Source of the DNA: Streptomyces sp. 2131.1
GTDB taxonomy: Bacteria > Actinomycetota > Actinomycetes > Streptomycetales > Streptomycetaceae
Length of the DNA: 64,000 bases
Direction: 5' to 3'
NCBI RefSeq assembly: GCF_900105515.1
Contig: NZ_FNSY01000001.1
Coordinates: 1,426,001-1,490,000, forward strand
Shown piece by piece: positions 34,192 to 43,484 of the stretch (position 1 is its first letter; the number at the start of each line of letters is the position of its first letter). The notes under the pieces are model-generated. The model was given only the letters and a program-made list of their open reading frames with translations. It did not search any database and was not told the origin of the DNA. The position numbers and the translations under genes were made by a program.

Positions 34192-36687
34192 ATGACACCC
34201 ACGCCCAAACGTTTCGCCGCGTTGCGCTCACGCGCCCGCACCACCGGCGCCGCGTGCGCCGTCCTGGCGACCGTCGTCCCCGCCTTCACCCTCGGCCTCG
34301 GCGCGGCGCCGGCCGCCGCCGCGCCCCTGCCCGGCGGGCTCGGGCCGTGCGTGCCCGGCGACTGCCCCGACCCGTTCCCCGACGCCAACAACGGACCGAT
34401 CGCCGGCCGGGACGACGGCATCAACATCTTCGTGGGCGACGACTTCCTGGTCCGGGGGCGTGCGGCGGAGGCCGAGGGCCGGGTCGTCGTGCTCGACGAC
34501 TTCGACCAGAACAAGAACACGGAAGCGGGCGGGCTGTACAACCTCGGGATCGTCGGGGTCGGGTCGCGCGTCGCGCCGCCCGTCGACTCGGACTTCCTGG
34601 CCGCCGGCGGCAACGTGACCATCGCGCCCGGCCAGACCCTGGACACGACGGGCGGCCTCGTCGACGAGCTGGGCACCGTGCGGTACGCGGGCACGCAGAC
34701 CGGGACCGTCACCGGGAGGACGATCCAGGACGACGACGCGACGGCCCCGTACGTGGGCCTGCGCGACGAGCTGACGGCTGCCAGCCAGTGCTACGCGCGG
34801 CCGGACGGCACGACCCGGACGCCCACCGGGACCGCGGTCAACGAGGGCTACCGGACGCTGTTCACCGGCGACGGGGCGTCGAGCCTCCAGGTCTTCAATG
34901 TCGACTTCGACCTGGTCAACCCGAACTCGCCCAACGGAAGCCAGGACATCCAGTTCACGGGCATCCCCGACGACGCGACGATCCTGGTCAACGTGGTCGG
35001 CGAGAACCGGGTCATCAACACCACCAGCGGGAGCGCCACGCTGGGCCAGTACCGCGAGCGGCTGCTGTGGAACCTGCCCGACGCCACCACGGCGTCCTTC
35101 ATCGGGTCCGGGCAGTTCCAGAGCAGCGTCCTGGTGGGCGAGCAGGCGTCCATGACCACGGTGAGCCTGCCCGGTATGAACGGCAGGTTCTTCACCACCG
35201 GCTCGCTCACCCACACCAGCGACAACGCCGGGGTGGAGTTGCACGCGTACCCGTTCGACGGCGACCTGCCGGACTGCAACGGTCCGCAGACGGTGACCGG
35301 CGCGGTGAGCGTGCTGAAGACCGATGCGGAGACCGGTGACCCGCTCGCCGGGGCGGACTTCGAGCTATGGCGCGAGACCAACGACACGCCCGGCCTCCAG
35401 ACCGACGGTGCCGAGCCGGACACCCACGTCTCCGATTGCACGACCCCGGCGAACGGCGTCTGCAGCGACACCACGACCGTGGGCACGTACTACTGGCGCG
35501 AGACCGAAGCCCCCGACGGCTACAACCTCCCCGACCCCAACGTTTTCGGCCCGCTGGTCCTGACCGAGGACAACGCGGACCAGGGCGTCCAGGTCGAGGC
35601 CGTCAACAGCCAGACACCCGTGCCGCCGGTGACCGGTGAGGTCCGCGTACGCAAGACCGACTCCGACACCGGTGATCCGCTGGCCGGGGCCGACTTCGAG
35701 TTGTGGCGCGAGACCAACGGCGTCGACGGCCTCCAGACCGACGGCACCGACCCGGACACCCACGTCTCCGACTGCACGACCCCCGCGAACGGCGTCTGCA
35801 CCGCGACGACGATCCCCGGCACCTACTACTGGCGCGAGATCGAAGCCCCGGACGGCTACGACCTCCCCGACCCCGACGTCTTCGGGCCGCTGACCCTCAC
35901 CGAGGACAACGCCGAGGACGGCGTCCAGGCCGAGGCCGTCAACAACCGGACGGCCGTGCCGCCCGTGACCGGTGAGGTCCGCGTCCACAAGACCGACGCC
36001 GAGACCGGTGACCCGCTCGCCGGGGCCGACTTCGAACTGTGGCGCGAGACCAACAACACGCCGGGGCTCCAGACGATCGGCATCAACCCCGACACCCACG
36101 TCTCGGACTGCACCACCCCGGCGAACGGCATCTGCTCCGACACCACCACCCCGGGTACGTACTACTGGCGCGAGACCGGGGCCCCGGACGGCTACGAGCT
36201 GCCCGACCCCAACGTTTTCGGGCCGTTGACGCTCACCGAGGACAACGCCGAGGACGGCGTGCAGATCGAGGCCGTCAACACCAAGGAGCCCGTGCCTCCC
36301 GTGACCGGTTCGCTGACCCTGGACAAGACGGACGCGAAGAACGGTCAGCCGCTGCCCGGAGCCGTCTTCGAGCTGTGGCGCGAGAGCAACGACGTGCCGG
36401 GGCTCCAGACGACCGGGGGCAACCCGGACACCCTGGCCGACGCGGGCTGCTCGACCGACGAGGACGGGCACTGCACGTTCGACGACCTGCCGCTCGGTGA
36501 GTACTACCTCCGCGAGATCGCCGTACCGGAGGGCTACGTCCTGCCGGCGAACCCCGTCTCGGGTCCGTTCGAGGTGACGGAGGAGAACAGCGAGGAGGGC
36601 GTCACCGTGGAGCTGGCCAACGACCGCGGTGAGCCGTGCAAGGGCAAGGACTGCAAGGACGACACGCACAAGGCCGCTCGCGGCTGA
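34192..36687 (+). CDS. Secreted choice-of-anchor-A protein with four SpaA/Cna-B repeats
   Basis: An 831-residue exported protein. A signal peptide (about 1-43) leads to a choice-of-anchor-A-type domain (about 60-360: [35 protein letters not shown]). Four Cna-B/SpaA modules of 112 residues follow (about 368-815). Each starts VTG..(x)KTD, contains [10 protein letters not shown], and has YYWRE(I/T)EAPDGY before a terminal VEAVN. By family knowledge, the Lys of KTD, the Asn/Asp of the last strand and the Glu of RE form self-made isopeptide bonds that stiffen surface stalks. The tail ([18 protein letters not shown]) has no LPXTG/LAXTG motif, hydrophobic helix or charge anchor, so wall attachment is unclear. 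It is a single gene between strong terminators. Confidence 0.9.
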   Translation: MTPTPKRFAALRSRARTTGAACAVLATVVPAFTLGLGAAPAAAAPLPGGLGPCVPGDCPDPFPDANNGPIAGRDDGINIFVGDDFLVRGRAAEAEGRVVVLDDFDQNKNTEAGGLYNLGIVGVGSRVAPPVDSDFLAAGGNVTIAPGQTLDTTGGLVDELGTVRYAGTQTGTVTGRTIQDDDATAPYVGLRDELTAASQCYARPDGTTRTPTGTAVNEGYRTLFTGDGASSLQVFNVDFDLVNPNSPNGSQDIQFTGIPDDATILVNVVGENRVINTTSGSATLGQYRERLLWNLPDATTASFIGSGQFQSSVLVGEQASMTTVSLPGMNGRFFTTGSLTHTSDNAGVELHAYPFDGDLPDCNGPQTVTGAVSVLKTDAETGDPLAGADFELWRETNDTPGLQTDGAEPDTHVSDCTTPANGVCSDTTTVGTYYWRETEAPDGYNLPDPNVFGPLVLTEDNADQGVQVEAVNSQTPVPPVTGEVRVRKTDSDTGDPLAGADFELWRETNGVDGLQTDGTDPDTHVSDCTTPANGVCTATTIPGTYYWREIEAPDGYDLPDPDVFGPLTLTEDNAEDGVQAEAVNNRTAVPPVTGEVRVHKTDAETGDPLAGADFELWRETNNTPGLQTIGINPDTHVSDCTTPANGICSDTTTPGTYYWRETGAPDGYELPDPNVFGPLTLTEDNAEDGVQIEAVNTKEPVPPVTGSLTLDKTDAKNGQPLPGAVFELWRESNDVPGLQTTGGNPDTLADAGCSTDEDGHCTFDDLPLGEYYLREIAVPEGYVLPANPVSGPFEVTEENSEEGVTVELANDRGEPCKGKDCKDDTHKAARG
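35293..36636 (+). repeat. Four tandem 336-bp coding repeats
   Basis: The GTGACC that opens each module occurs at 35293, 35629, 35965 and 36301, an exact period of 336 bases (112 codons). The first three copies are very similar; the fourth has diverged most. Confidence 0.9.
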
Positions 36688-36698
36688 CGCGATCACCC

Positions 36699-36732
36699 GC
36701 CCGGCCGCCCACCCGTGGGCGGCCGGGCTTTT
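36699..36732 (+). terminator. Rho-independent terminator with T-run
   Basis: 14-base arms (36699-36712 and 36715-36728) followed directly by TTTT, just after the SpaA-type gene. Confidence 0.88.
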
Positions 36733-36786
36733 GCGCTGATTGGCTCGGCAGTACACCGTTCCCGTCATCCCGCAGGAGGTCCCGTC

Positions 36787-37482
36787 GTGCCCCGTCCCCA
36801 CCGCCTCGTCGGTGCCGCAGTCGCCACGGCGGCCACGGCGCTGCTCTGCACCGCGGCCCCCTCGGCCGCCTCCCCCGGCCGCGACAGCGCGTGCACCGCG
36901 CCGGCCGGCCCGTACCAGCGGCAGCTGGAGAAGCACCTCGGGCTGCCCGTCGACGGGCGTCAGTCGGACGCCGACTGCCGGGCCATCCGGTCCTTCCAGA
37001 CCGAGCGGGGCCGCCCCCACCCCGACGGGTTCGCCGACCTCGGCACGTACCGCGCGATGCTCGTCGTCGAGGCGACGCCGGACCCGAACGCCGCCGGGAA
37101 CTGCCCCGTCGAGACCGGCCGGGTGACCTGCGTCGACATGGACCGCCAGCTGCTGTGGGTGCAGAAGGGCAAGAAGGTCGCCTTCGGGCCCGTGCCCATC
37201 CGTACGGGCCGCGACGCCGAGGAGACGCGGCCCGGGCGGCACACCATCTACTGGCGCGACCGCGACCACGTCTCCGACATCTACGACGACGCCCCGATGC
37301 CGTACTCCCAGTTCTTCGACGGCGGTCAGGCGCTGCACGGACACCCGGGCGACCTCTACGACGGCGGCGGCTCGGCGGGCTGCGTCAACCTCACCGTGGA
37401 CGACGCGGCGAAGCTGTGGGACCTGCTCGCGCTCGACGACGTCGTCTACGTATGGGGTGTGAAGCCCGGCACCGGCGGCTGA
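36787..37482 (+). CDS. Secreted L,D-transpeptidase (YkuD) with peptidoglycan-binding region
   Basis: A 231-residue exported enzyme: signal peptide (about 1-32), a peptidoglycan-binding-like helical region (about 40-95: LEKHLGLPVDGRQSDADCRA) and a YkuD catalytic domain (about 115-230). Catalytic residues are H184 in LHGHPG and the nucleophile C199 in GGGSAGCVNL. Such enzymes make 3-3 cross-links in peptidoglycan or attach proteins to it. I use the GTG at 36787 because AGGAGG lies eight bases upstream. It neighbours the SpaA-type surface protein but has its own terminator-separated transcript. It ends ten bases from the convergent cobN stop. Confidence 0.92.
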   Translation: MPRPHRLVGAAVATAATALLCTAAPSAASPGRDSACTAPAGPYQRQLEKHLGLPVDGRQSDADCRAIRSFQTERGRPHPDGFADLGTYRAMLVVEATPDPNAAGNCPVETGRVTCVDMDRQLLWVQKGKKVAFGPVPIRTGRDAEETRPGRHTIYWRDRDHVSDIYDDAPMPYSQFFDGGQALHGHPGDLYDGGGSAGCVNLTVDDAAKLWDLLALDDVVYVWGVKPGTGG

Positions 37483-37492
37483 GGCCGGTGGC

Positions 37493-40400
37493 TCAGTCCT
37501 CGCCCTCCAGGTTTCCTTCCGTCTCCAGGAAGACCTGGCGCAGTGCTTCGAGGACCGCCGGGTCGGGCTTGGCCCACATGCCGCGCGACTCGGCCTCCAG
37601 CAGCCGTTCCGCGATGCCGTGCAGGGCCCACGGGTTGGCCTGTTCGAGGAAGGCGCGGTTGGTGGGGTCCAGCACGTAGGTCTCGGTCAGCTTGTCGTAC
37701 ATCCAGTCCGCGACCACGCCCGTCGTGGCGTCGTACCCGAAGAGGTAGTCGACGGTCGCGGCGAGCTCGAAGGCCCCCTTGTAGCCGTGGCGGCGCATCG
37801 CCTCGATCCACTTGGGGTTGACGACGCGGGCGCGGAAGACGCGGGAGGTCTCCTCGGTCAGCGTCCGGGTGCGGACCGTCTCGGGACGGGTCGAGTCCCC
37901 GATGTACGCCTCCGGGGCCTTGCCCTTCAACGCGCGGACCGTGGCGACCATGCCGCCGTGGTACTGGAAGTAGTCGTCGGAGTCCGCGATGTCGTGCTCG
38001 CGGGTGTCGGTGTTCTTCGCCGCCACCGCGATGCGCTTGTACGCGGTCTCCATCTCCTCCCGGGCCGGGCAGCCGTCCAGGTCGCGGCCGTAGGCGTAGC
38101 CGCCCCAGGTCGTGTAGACCTCGGCGAGGTCGGCGTCGGTGCGCCAGTCGCGGGAGTCGATGAGCTGGAGCAGCCCGGCGCCGTACGTGCCGGGGCGGGA
38201 GCCGAAGATACGGGTGGTGGCGCGGCGTTCGTCGCCGTGCGCGGCCAGGTCCGCCTGCGCGTGCGCCCGTACGTGGTTGATCTCGGCCGGTTCGTCGAGC
38301 GAGGCGGCCAGCCGGACCGCGTCGTCGAGCAGGCCGATGGTGTGCGGGAACGCGTCGCGGAAGAAGCCGCTGATGCGGAGGGTGACGTCGATGCGGGGGC
38401 GGCCCAGCTCCTCGGCCGGGATCGCCTCCAGGCCGGTGACGCGGCGCGAGGCGTCGTCCCAGACCGGGCGGATGCCGAGCAGGGCGAAGGCCTCGGCCAC
38501 GTCGTCGCCGGCGGTGCGCATGGCGCTCGTACCCCAGAGGGAGAGGCCGACGGAGACCGGCCAGTCGCCGTTGTCCTCGCGGTAGCGGTTGAGGAGCGAG
38601 TCGGCGAGGGCCTGGCCGGTTTCCCAGGCGAGGCGGGAGGGGACGGCCTTCGGGTCGACGGAGTAGAAGTTGCGGCCGGTCGGGAGGACGTTGACGAGGC
38701 CCCGGAGCGGGGAGCCGGAGGGGCCGGCGGGGACGAATCCGCCGTTGAGGGCGTGTACGCAGTGGGTGAGCTCGTCTTCGGTGCGGGCCAGGCGGGGGGC
38801 GACCTCGTCGGCCGCGAAATTGAGGATCGCGGCCACGTCCGGGGTCAGGTCGTGGAGGAGCGTGCTGGTCGGCTGCTCGGGGCTCTGCCCCGGACCCCGC
38901 TGCTCAATCGCCGCAGGGGCTTGATTTGCCGGTCCGATGGCCGACGGGTCCCAGTTCGCGTCCTCCATCGCCTGGACCAGGGCGCGCGCCCGGTCCTCCA
39001 CCGTGTCCGCGTCCGTGCGGGTGGCCGCCGACTCGTCCAGGCCCAGGGCCTCGCGAAGGCCGGGGAGGGAGGTCTTGCCGCCCCAGATCTGGCGGGCCCG
39101 GAGGATCGCGAGGATCAGGTTGACCCGGGCGGAGCCCGTCGGCGCGGCGCCCAGGACGTGGAGGCCGTCGCGGATCTGGACGTCCTTGATCTCGCAGAGC
39201 CAGCCGTCGAGATGCATGATGAAGTCGTCGAAGCCCTCGTCCTCGGGGCGTCCTTCGATGCCCAGGTCGTGGTCGAGCTTCGCGGCCTGGATCAGGGTCC
39301 AGATCTGGGCGCGGATCGCCGGCAGCTTGGCCGGGTCCATGGCCGCGATCTGGGCGTGCTCGTCCAGGAGTTGTTCGAGGCGGGCGATGTCACCGTAGCT
39401 GTCGGCGCGGGCCATCGGCGGCACCAGGTGGTCGACGAGCGTGGCGTGCACCCGGCGCTTGGCCTGGGTGCCCTCCCCCGGGTCGTTGACGAGGAACGGG
39501 TAGACGAGCGGGAGGTCGCCGAGGGCCGCGTCCGGGCCGCACGCGGCGGACAGGCCCGCGTTCTTGCCGGGCAGCCACTCCAGGTTGCCGTGCTTGCCGA
39601 GGTGGATCATCGCGTCGGCGCCGAAGCCGTTGTCCTCGGCGCGGGCGGCGATCCAGCGGTAGGCGGCCAGGTAGTGGTGCGAGGGCGGCAGATCGGGATC
39701 GTGGTAGATCGCGATCGGGTTCTCGCCGAAGCCGCGCGGCGGCTGGATCAGGATGAGCAGGTTGCCCCGGCGCAGTGCGGCCAGGACGATGTCGCCCTCC
39801 GGGTTGCGGGAGCGGTCCACGAACATCTCGCCGGGCGGCGGGCCCCAGTGCTGCTCGACGGCCTCACGGAGTTCGGCGGGGAGCATGGCGTACCAGCGGC
39901 GGTAGTCGGCGGCGGGGATGCGGACCGGGTTGCGGGCGAGCTGTTCCTCGGTGAGCCACTCCTGGTCGTGGCCGCCCGCCTCGATGAGGGCGTAGATCAG
40001 CTCGTCGCCGTCGCCGGACGCGAGGCCGGGGACCTCCTCCGTACCGAAGTCGTAGCCCTCCTCGCGCAGTCGGCGCAGCAGGGCGACCGCGCTGGCGGGG
40101 GTGTCGAGGCCGACGGCGTTGCCGATACGGGAGTGCTTGGTCGGGTACGCGGAGAGGACGAGCGCGAGGCGCTTCTCGGCGTTCGGGATGTGGCGCAGCC
40201 GGGCGTGGCGGACGGCGATGCCGGCGACGCGGGCGGCTCGTTCGTCGTCGGCGACGTAGGAGGGCAGCCCGTCCTCGTCGATCTCCTTGAAGGAGAACGG
40301 GACGGTGATCAGGCGGCCGTCGAACTCGGGGACGGCGATCTGGCTCGCGGCGTCCAGCGGGGAGACGCCCTCGTCGTTGTCCTGCCAGTCGGTGTGGGAG

Positions 40401-41164
40401 CTGGTGAGGCAGAGCGCCTGGAGGATCGGGACGTCGAGCGCGGTGAGGGCGCCCGCGTCCCAGGACTCGTCGTCGCCGCCGGCCGACGCCTCGGCGGGCC
40501 GGGTGCCGCCCGCCGCGAGGACCGTGGTGACGATCGCGTCGGCGGACCGCAGGGTCTCGATCAGCTCGGGTTCGGGGGTGCGCAGCGAGGCGACGTACAG
40601 CGGGAGGGCGCGGGCGCCCTGGGCCTCGACGGCGCGGCACAGCGTCTCGATGAACGCGGTGTTGCCGCTCATGTGGTGGGCGCGGTAGTAGAGCACCGCG
40701 ACCGTGGGGGCGCCGTCCAGGGTCTCGCGGGGCGTGCGCTCCAGCGGGCCCCAGGAGGGCGCGGCGGCGGGGGGTTCGAAGCCGTGGCCGGTGAGCAGGA
40801 CGGTGTCGGACAGGAAGCGGGCGAGCTGGTCCAGGTTGGCGGGGCCGCCGTGCGCGAGGTAGGCGTGGGCCTCGGCGGCGATGCCGATCGGGACGGTGGA
40901 CGCGGCCATCAGCTGGGCGTCGGGGGCCTGTTCGCCGGTGAGGACGACGACGGGGCGGCCGGTGGCCAGGACCTGGTCGAGTCCGTCCTGCCAGGCGCGG
41001 ACACCGCCGAGGAGGCGAACGACGACGAGGTCGGTGCCTTCCAGCAGGGCGGGCAGGTCCTGGAGCGGGAGCCGGGAGGGGTTCGCGTACCGGTAGCTGA
41101 CCGGTCCGCCGGAGGCGCGGGCGCTGAGCAGGTCGGTGTCGGACGTCGACAGGAGCAGGATCAT
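37493..41164 (-). CDS. cobN: Cobaltochelatase subunit CobN
   Basis: A 1223-residue large subunit of the ATP-dependent aerobic cobaltochelatase, which inserts cobalt into hydrogenobyrinic acid a,c-diamide. Family markers include MIHLGKHGNLEWLPGKNAGL, PSFHHY-like PPSHHYLAAYRW and CTTWGGYAYGRDLDG-type YTTWGGYAYGRDLDG. The length is near the usual 1200-1280. The ATG at 41164 gives MILLLSTSDTDLLSARASGG; GAGGAAGG lies 11 bases upstream. A cobalamin riboswitch precedes it, so cobN is switched off when B12 is plentiful. CobS/CobT-type partner subunits are not in the window. Confidence 0.96.
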   Translation of the reverse strand: MILLLSTSDTDLLSARASGGPVSYRYANPSRLPLQDLPALLEGTDLVVVRLLGGVRAWQDGLDQVLATGRPVVVLTGEQAPDAQLMAASTVPIGIAAEAHAYLAHGGPANLDQLARFLSDTVLLTGHGFEPPAAAPSWGPLERTPRETLDGAPTVAVLYYRAHHMSGNTAFIETLCRAVEAQGARALPLYVASLRTPEPELIETLRSADAIVTTVLAAGGTRPAEASAGGDDESWDAGALTALDVPILQALCLTSSHTDWQDNDEGVSPLDAASQIAVPEFDGRLITVPFSFKEIDEDGLPSYVADDERAARVAGIAVRHARLRHIPNAEKRLALVLSAYPTKHSRIGNAVGLDTPASAVALLRRLREEGYDFGTEEVPGLASGDGDELIYALIEAGGHDQEWLTEEQLARNPVRIPAADYRRWYAMLPAELREAVEQHWGPPPGEMFVDRSRNPEGDIVLAALRRGNLLILIQPPRGFGENPIAIYHDPDLPPSHHYLAAYRWIAARAEDNGFGADAMIHLGKHGNLEWLPGKNAGLSAACGPDAALGDLPLVYPFLVNDPGEGTQAKRRVHATLVDHLVPPMARADSYGDIARLEQLLDEHAQIAAMDPAKLPAIRAQIWTLIQAAKLDHDLGIEGRPEDEGFDDFIMHLDGWLCEIKDVQIRDGLHVLGAAPTGSARVNLILAILRARQIWGGKTSLPGLREALGLDESAATRTDADTVEDRARALVQAMEDANWDPSAIGPANQAPAAIEQRGPGQSPEQPTSTLLHDLTPDVAAILNFAADEVAPRLARTEDELTHCVHALNGGFVPAGPSGSPLRGLVNVLPTGRNFYSVDPKAVPSRLAWETGQALADSLLNRYREDNGDWPVSVGLSLWGTSAMRTAGDDVAEAFALLGIRPVWDDASRRVTGLEAIPAEELGRPRIDVTLRISGFFRDAFPHTIGLLDDAVRLAASLDEPAEINHVRAHAQADLAAHGDERRATTRIFGSRPGTYGAGLLQLIDSRDWRTDADLAEVYTTWGGYAYGRDLDGCPAREEMETAYKRIAVAAKNTDTREHDIADSDDYFQYHGGMVATVRALKGKAPEAYIGDSTRPETVRTRTLTEETSRVFRARVVNPKWIEAMRRHGYKGAFELAATVDYLFGYDATTGVVADWMYDKLTETYVLDPTNRAFLEQANPWALHGIAERLLEAESRGMWAKPDPAVLEALRQVFLETEGNLEGED

Positions 41165-41219
41165 GCGGCGTCTGGCCTTCCTCGGGGTGTCCACGCCCCG
41201 GGCGGTGTCGAGAGCTCCC

Positions 41220-41350
41220 CTGCCCGGACCTGCCGAACGTACGGGGAAGGGAGTTCCTGGCTCGCCCGGTCCCGGTGGGACCAAGCTCACAGTGGCGGGA
41301 CCGCGCCGGATTCACACCGGGCTTCCTCCCCTGTCGCCGTCTGTGGCGAC
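41220..41350 (-). ncRNA. Cobalamin (B12) riboswitch upstream of cobN
   Basis: On the minus strand the core reads GGAAGCCCGGTGTGAATCC (41337-41319), then GCGGTCCCGCCACTGTGA (41304-41287 region) and the B12-box-like GAGCCAGGAACTCCC (41263-41249). These are the conserved blocks of the class. The aptamer ends about 85 bases before the cobN ATG, leaving room for an expression platform. A separate perfect hairpin (41351-41370) stands just at its 5' side. Confidence 0.92.
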
Positions 41351-41423
41351 GACGGACCCGGAGGTCCGTCACTGGGCATAGTAAGGGCCCGGGGGCGACG
41401 ATGGGTCATACGGATCGGATGAG

Positions 41424-42797
41424 ATGGTCGGTATGCTCGCCGCCATGCCTCCCCCAGCCCCCCGTTTCGCGCAGCCCGGTGACGCCCGTTTCCGGGCTCG
41501 TGGCGACGCCTGTCCCGGTGCGCTGCGGCTCCACCGGGCGGACGACGGGGCGTTGGCGCGGGTCCGGGTGCCTGGTGGCGTGCTGTCCTGGGAGCAGGCG
41601 GACGGGCTGCGGGAGTTGGCCGGCCGACTGGGCGATGGTGAGCTGTATCTCACTTCGCGCGGCAATGTGCAGCTGCGCGGGCTGGGTGCGGAGTGCGGCG
41701 GTGAACTGGCCTCCCGGATGAACGAAATGGGGCTTTTGCCCTCCGAACGGCATGAGCGGGTCCGCAATGTGGTGGCCTCCCCGCTGTCCGGGCTCGACGG
41801 TCTCGGTGTCCGCGACGTCCGCCCGTGGCTGACCGCGCTGGACGCGCTGGTGTGCGCGAGCGGGGAGGCGATCGGACTTTCGGGCCGGTTCCTGTTCGCG
41901 CTCGACGACGGACGCGGCGATGTGGACGCACTGGGCGCGGATGTGACGCTGCGGGCGCGGGGAGGCGGGGACGCGGAGCTGCGGGTCGGGGCGCTGGAGT
42001 CGGTGGCGCTGGTTCCGGCGGACGAGGCGCCGGGGGCCGCGCTGCTCGCGGCGCTGGCGTTCCTGGAGGCGGCGGGAGGGACCGGCGGCGCCTCGGGTTC
42101 ACGTAGTTCTTCCGGTTCCGGTGCGTGGCGGGTGGCGGAGCTGGCGGACGGCGGTGCGTCGTTGTTCGACGCGGTGGTACGGCGGTTGCGTGCCTCCGGG
42201 CTGCCCGTCGACCTCGGGACCGTACCGGTGCCGGACGCGGCTCCCCCGGCGCTCGGCGTGGTGACCGGCCCCGGGGACACGGACGCGCTGTCCGTCGGGC
42301 TGCCGCTCGGGCGGGCCGACGCGGCGCGGTGGCGGGCGCTGACGGACCTCGCCCGGGACCACGGCGCCGGCGAACTGCGGCTCACCCCGTGGCGCGGAGT
42401 CGTCGTACCCGGCGTGCGGCGGGACCGGGCGCCCGGAGCGCTCGACGCGATGGAGGCCGTCGGCCTGGTCACCGGGGACCGCTCGCCGTGGACCGGGGTG
42501 GGCGCCTGCGTCGGGCGGCCCGGATGCGCCAAGTCCCTGGCCGATGTGCAAGGTGACGCGGCGGCGGCCCTGCCCGTCGCACCGCGCGCGGACGCGCTGC
42601 CGGTCCACTGGTCCGGGTGCGAACGGCGGTGCGGCCACCCCCGTGGCGAGTGGGTCGACGTCGTCGCCGGACCGGACGGCGGCTACCGGGTCTCCGTCGT
42701 ACGGGACGGCGGGCGGACCGGGGAGCCCCAGCACGTCACCGGCGACCCCGCCGCGCTGGCCACCGCCGTGGCGACGGCCCGCATCACCCGTAACTGA
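41424..42797 (+). CDS. cobG: Precorrin-3B synthase CobG
   Basis: A 457-residue protein of the sulfite/nitrite reductase family that hydroxylates precorrin-3A to 3B with oxygen in the aerobic B12 pathway. The family strand [12 protein letters not shown] is present. The iron-sulfur/siroheme-type cysteines are C362 and C368 ([12 protein letters not shown]) and C399 and C403 ([10 protein letters not shown]). A Gly/Ser linker (about 215-232) joins two half-domains. Start is uncertain: ATG codons at 41424, 41433 and 41445 are all in frame and none has a clear ribosome site. It is divergent from cobN and heads the cobG-cobH-cobIJ run. Confidence 0.92.
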   Translation: MVGMLAAMPPPAPRFAQPGDARFRARGDACPGALRLHRADDGALARVRVPGGVLSWEQADGLRELAGRLGDGELYLTSRGNVQLRGLGAECGGELASRMNEMGLLPSERHERVRNVVASPLSGLDGLGVRDVRPWLTALDALVCASGEAIGLSGRFLFALDDGRGDVDALGADVTLRARGGGDAELRVGALESVALVPADEAPGAALLAALAFLEAAGGTGGASGSRSSSGSGAWRVAELADGGASLFDAVVRRLRASGLPVDLGTVPVPDAAPPALGVVTGPGDTDALSVGLPLGRADAARWRALTDLARDHGAGELRLTPWRGVVVPGVRRDRAPGALDAMEAVGLVTGDRSPWTGVGACVGRPGCAKSLADVQGDAAAALPVAPRADALPVHWSGCERRCGHPRGEWVDVVAGPDGGYRVSVVRDGGRTGEPQHVTGDPAALATAVATARITRN

Positions 42798-42855
42798 CCG
42801 CACGACCCCACGACTTCCTGCCCGACCCCCGCCCGATGAAGAGAGCGACACCACT

Positions 42856-43482
42856 GTGCACGAGTACGAGAAGGACGGACCGGCCATCTATCGCCAGTCC
42901 TTCGCCACCATCCGGGCGGAGGCGGACCTCGCCGGCCTGCCCGCGGACGTGAGCCAGGTCGCGGTCCGGATGATCCACGCCTGCGGCATGGTCGACCTCG
43001 TACGCGACATCGGCTATTCGCCCGGCGCGGTCGCCCGCGCCCGCGCCGCGCTGCGGGCCGGCGCACCCATCCTGTGCGATGTGGCCATGGTCGCCAGCGG
43101 TGTCACCCGCAAGCGGCTGCCCGCGGACAACGAGGTCGTGTGCACCCTGTCCGACCCGGCGGTGCCCGGGCTCGCGGCGGAGCTGGGCACGACCCGCTCG
43201 GCGGCGGCCCTGGAGCTGTGGCGGGACCGCCTGGAGGGTGCGGTCGTGGCCGTCGGGAACGCGCCGACCGCCCTGTTCCGGCTGCTCGAAATGATCGAGG
43301 AGGGGGCCCCGCGCCCGGCGGCGGTCATCGGAGTGCCGGTCGGCTTCGTCGGCGCCGCCGAGTCCAAGGACGCCCTGGCCGCCCACCCGTCCGGTCTCGA
43401 CCACCTGATCGTGCGCGGCCGCCGCGGCGGGAGCGCCATCGCCGCCGCCGCGCTCAACGCCATCGCCAGCGAGGAAGAGTGA
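42856..43482 (+). CDS. cobH: Precorrin-8X methylmutase CobH
   Basis: A 208-residue enzyme that moves the C-11 methyl to C-12, turning precorrin-8X into hydrogenobyrinic acid. The catalytic histidine is H41 in RMIHACGM, and [19 protein letters not shown] and [15 protein letters not shown] are family strands. The GTG at 42856 ([16 protein letters not shown]) follows a purine-rich stretch. It lies 58 bases after cobG and its end is four bases from the cobIJ start, so cobG-cobH-cobIJ is one operon. Confidence 0.95.
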   Translation: MHEYEKDGPAIYRQSFATIRAEADLAGLPADVSQVAVRMIHACGMVDLVRDIGYSPGAVARARAALRAGAPILCDVAMVASGVTRKRLPADNEVVCTLSDPAVPGLAAELGTTRSAAALELWRDRLEGAVVAVGNAPTALFRLLEMIEEGAPRPAAVIGVPVGFVGAAESKDALAAHPSGLDHLIVRGRRGGSAIAAAALNAIASEEE

Positions 43483-43484
43483 CC

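Noticed and set aside
35293..36636. Regular repeats considered as a CRISPR or non-coding satellite
   Set aside because: The period is 336 bases, all in frame, and each unit encodes a Cna-B module.
37619..41422. 1267-codon open frame opposite cobN
   Set aside because: The composition is that of an antisense shadow, and cobN is complete with a riboswitch on the other strand.
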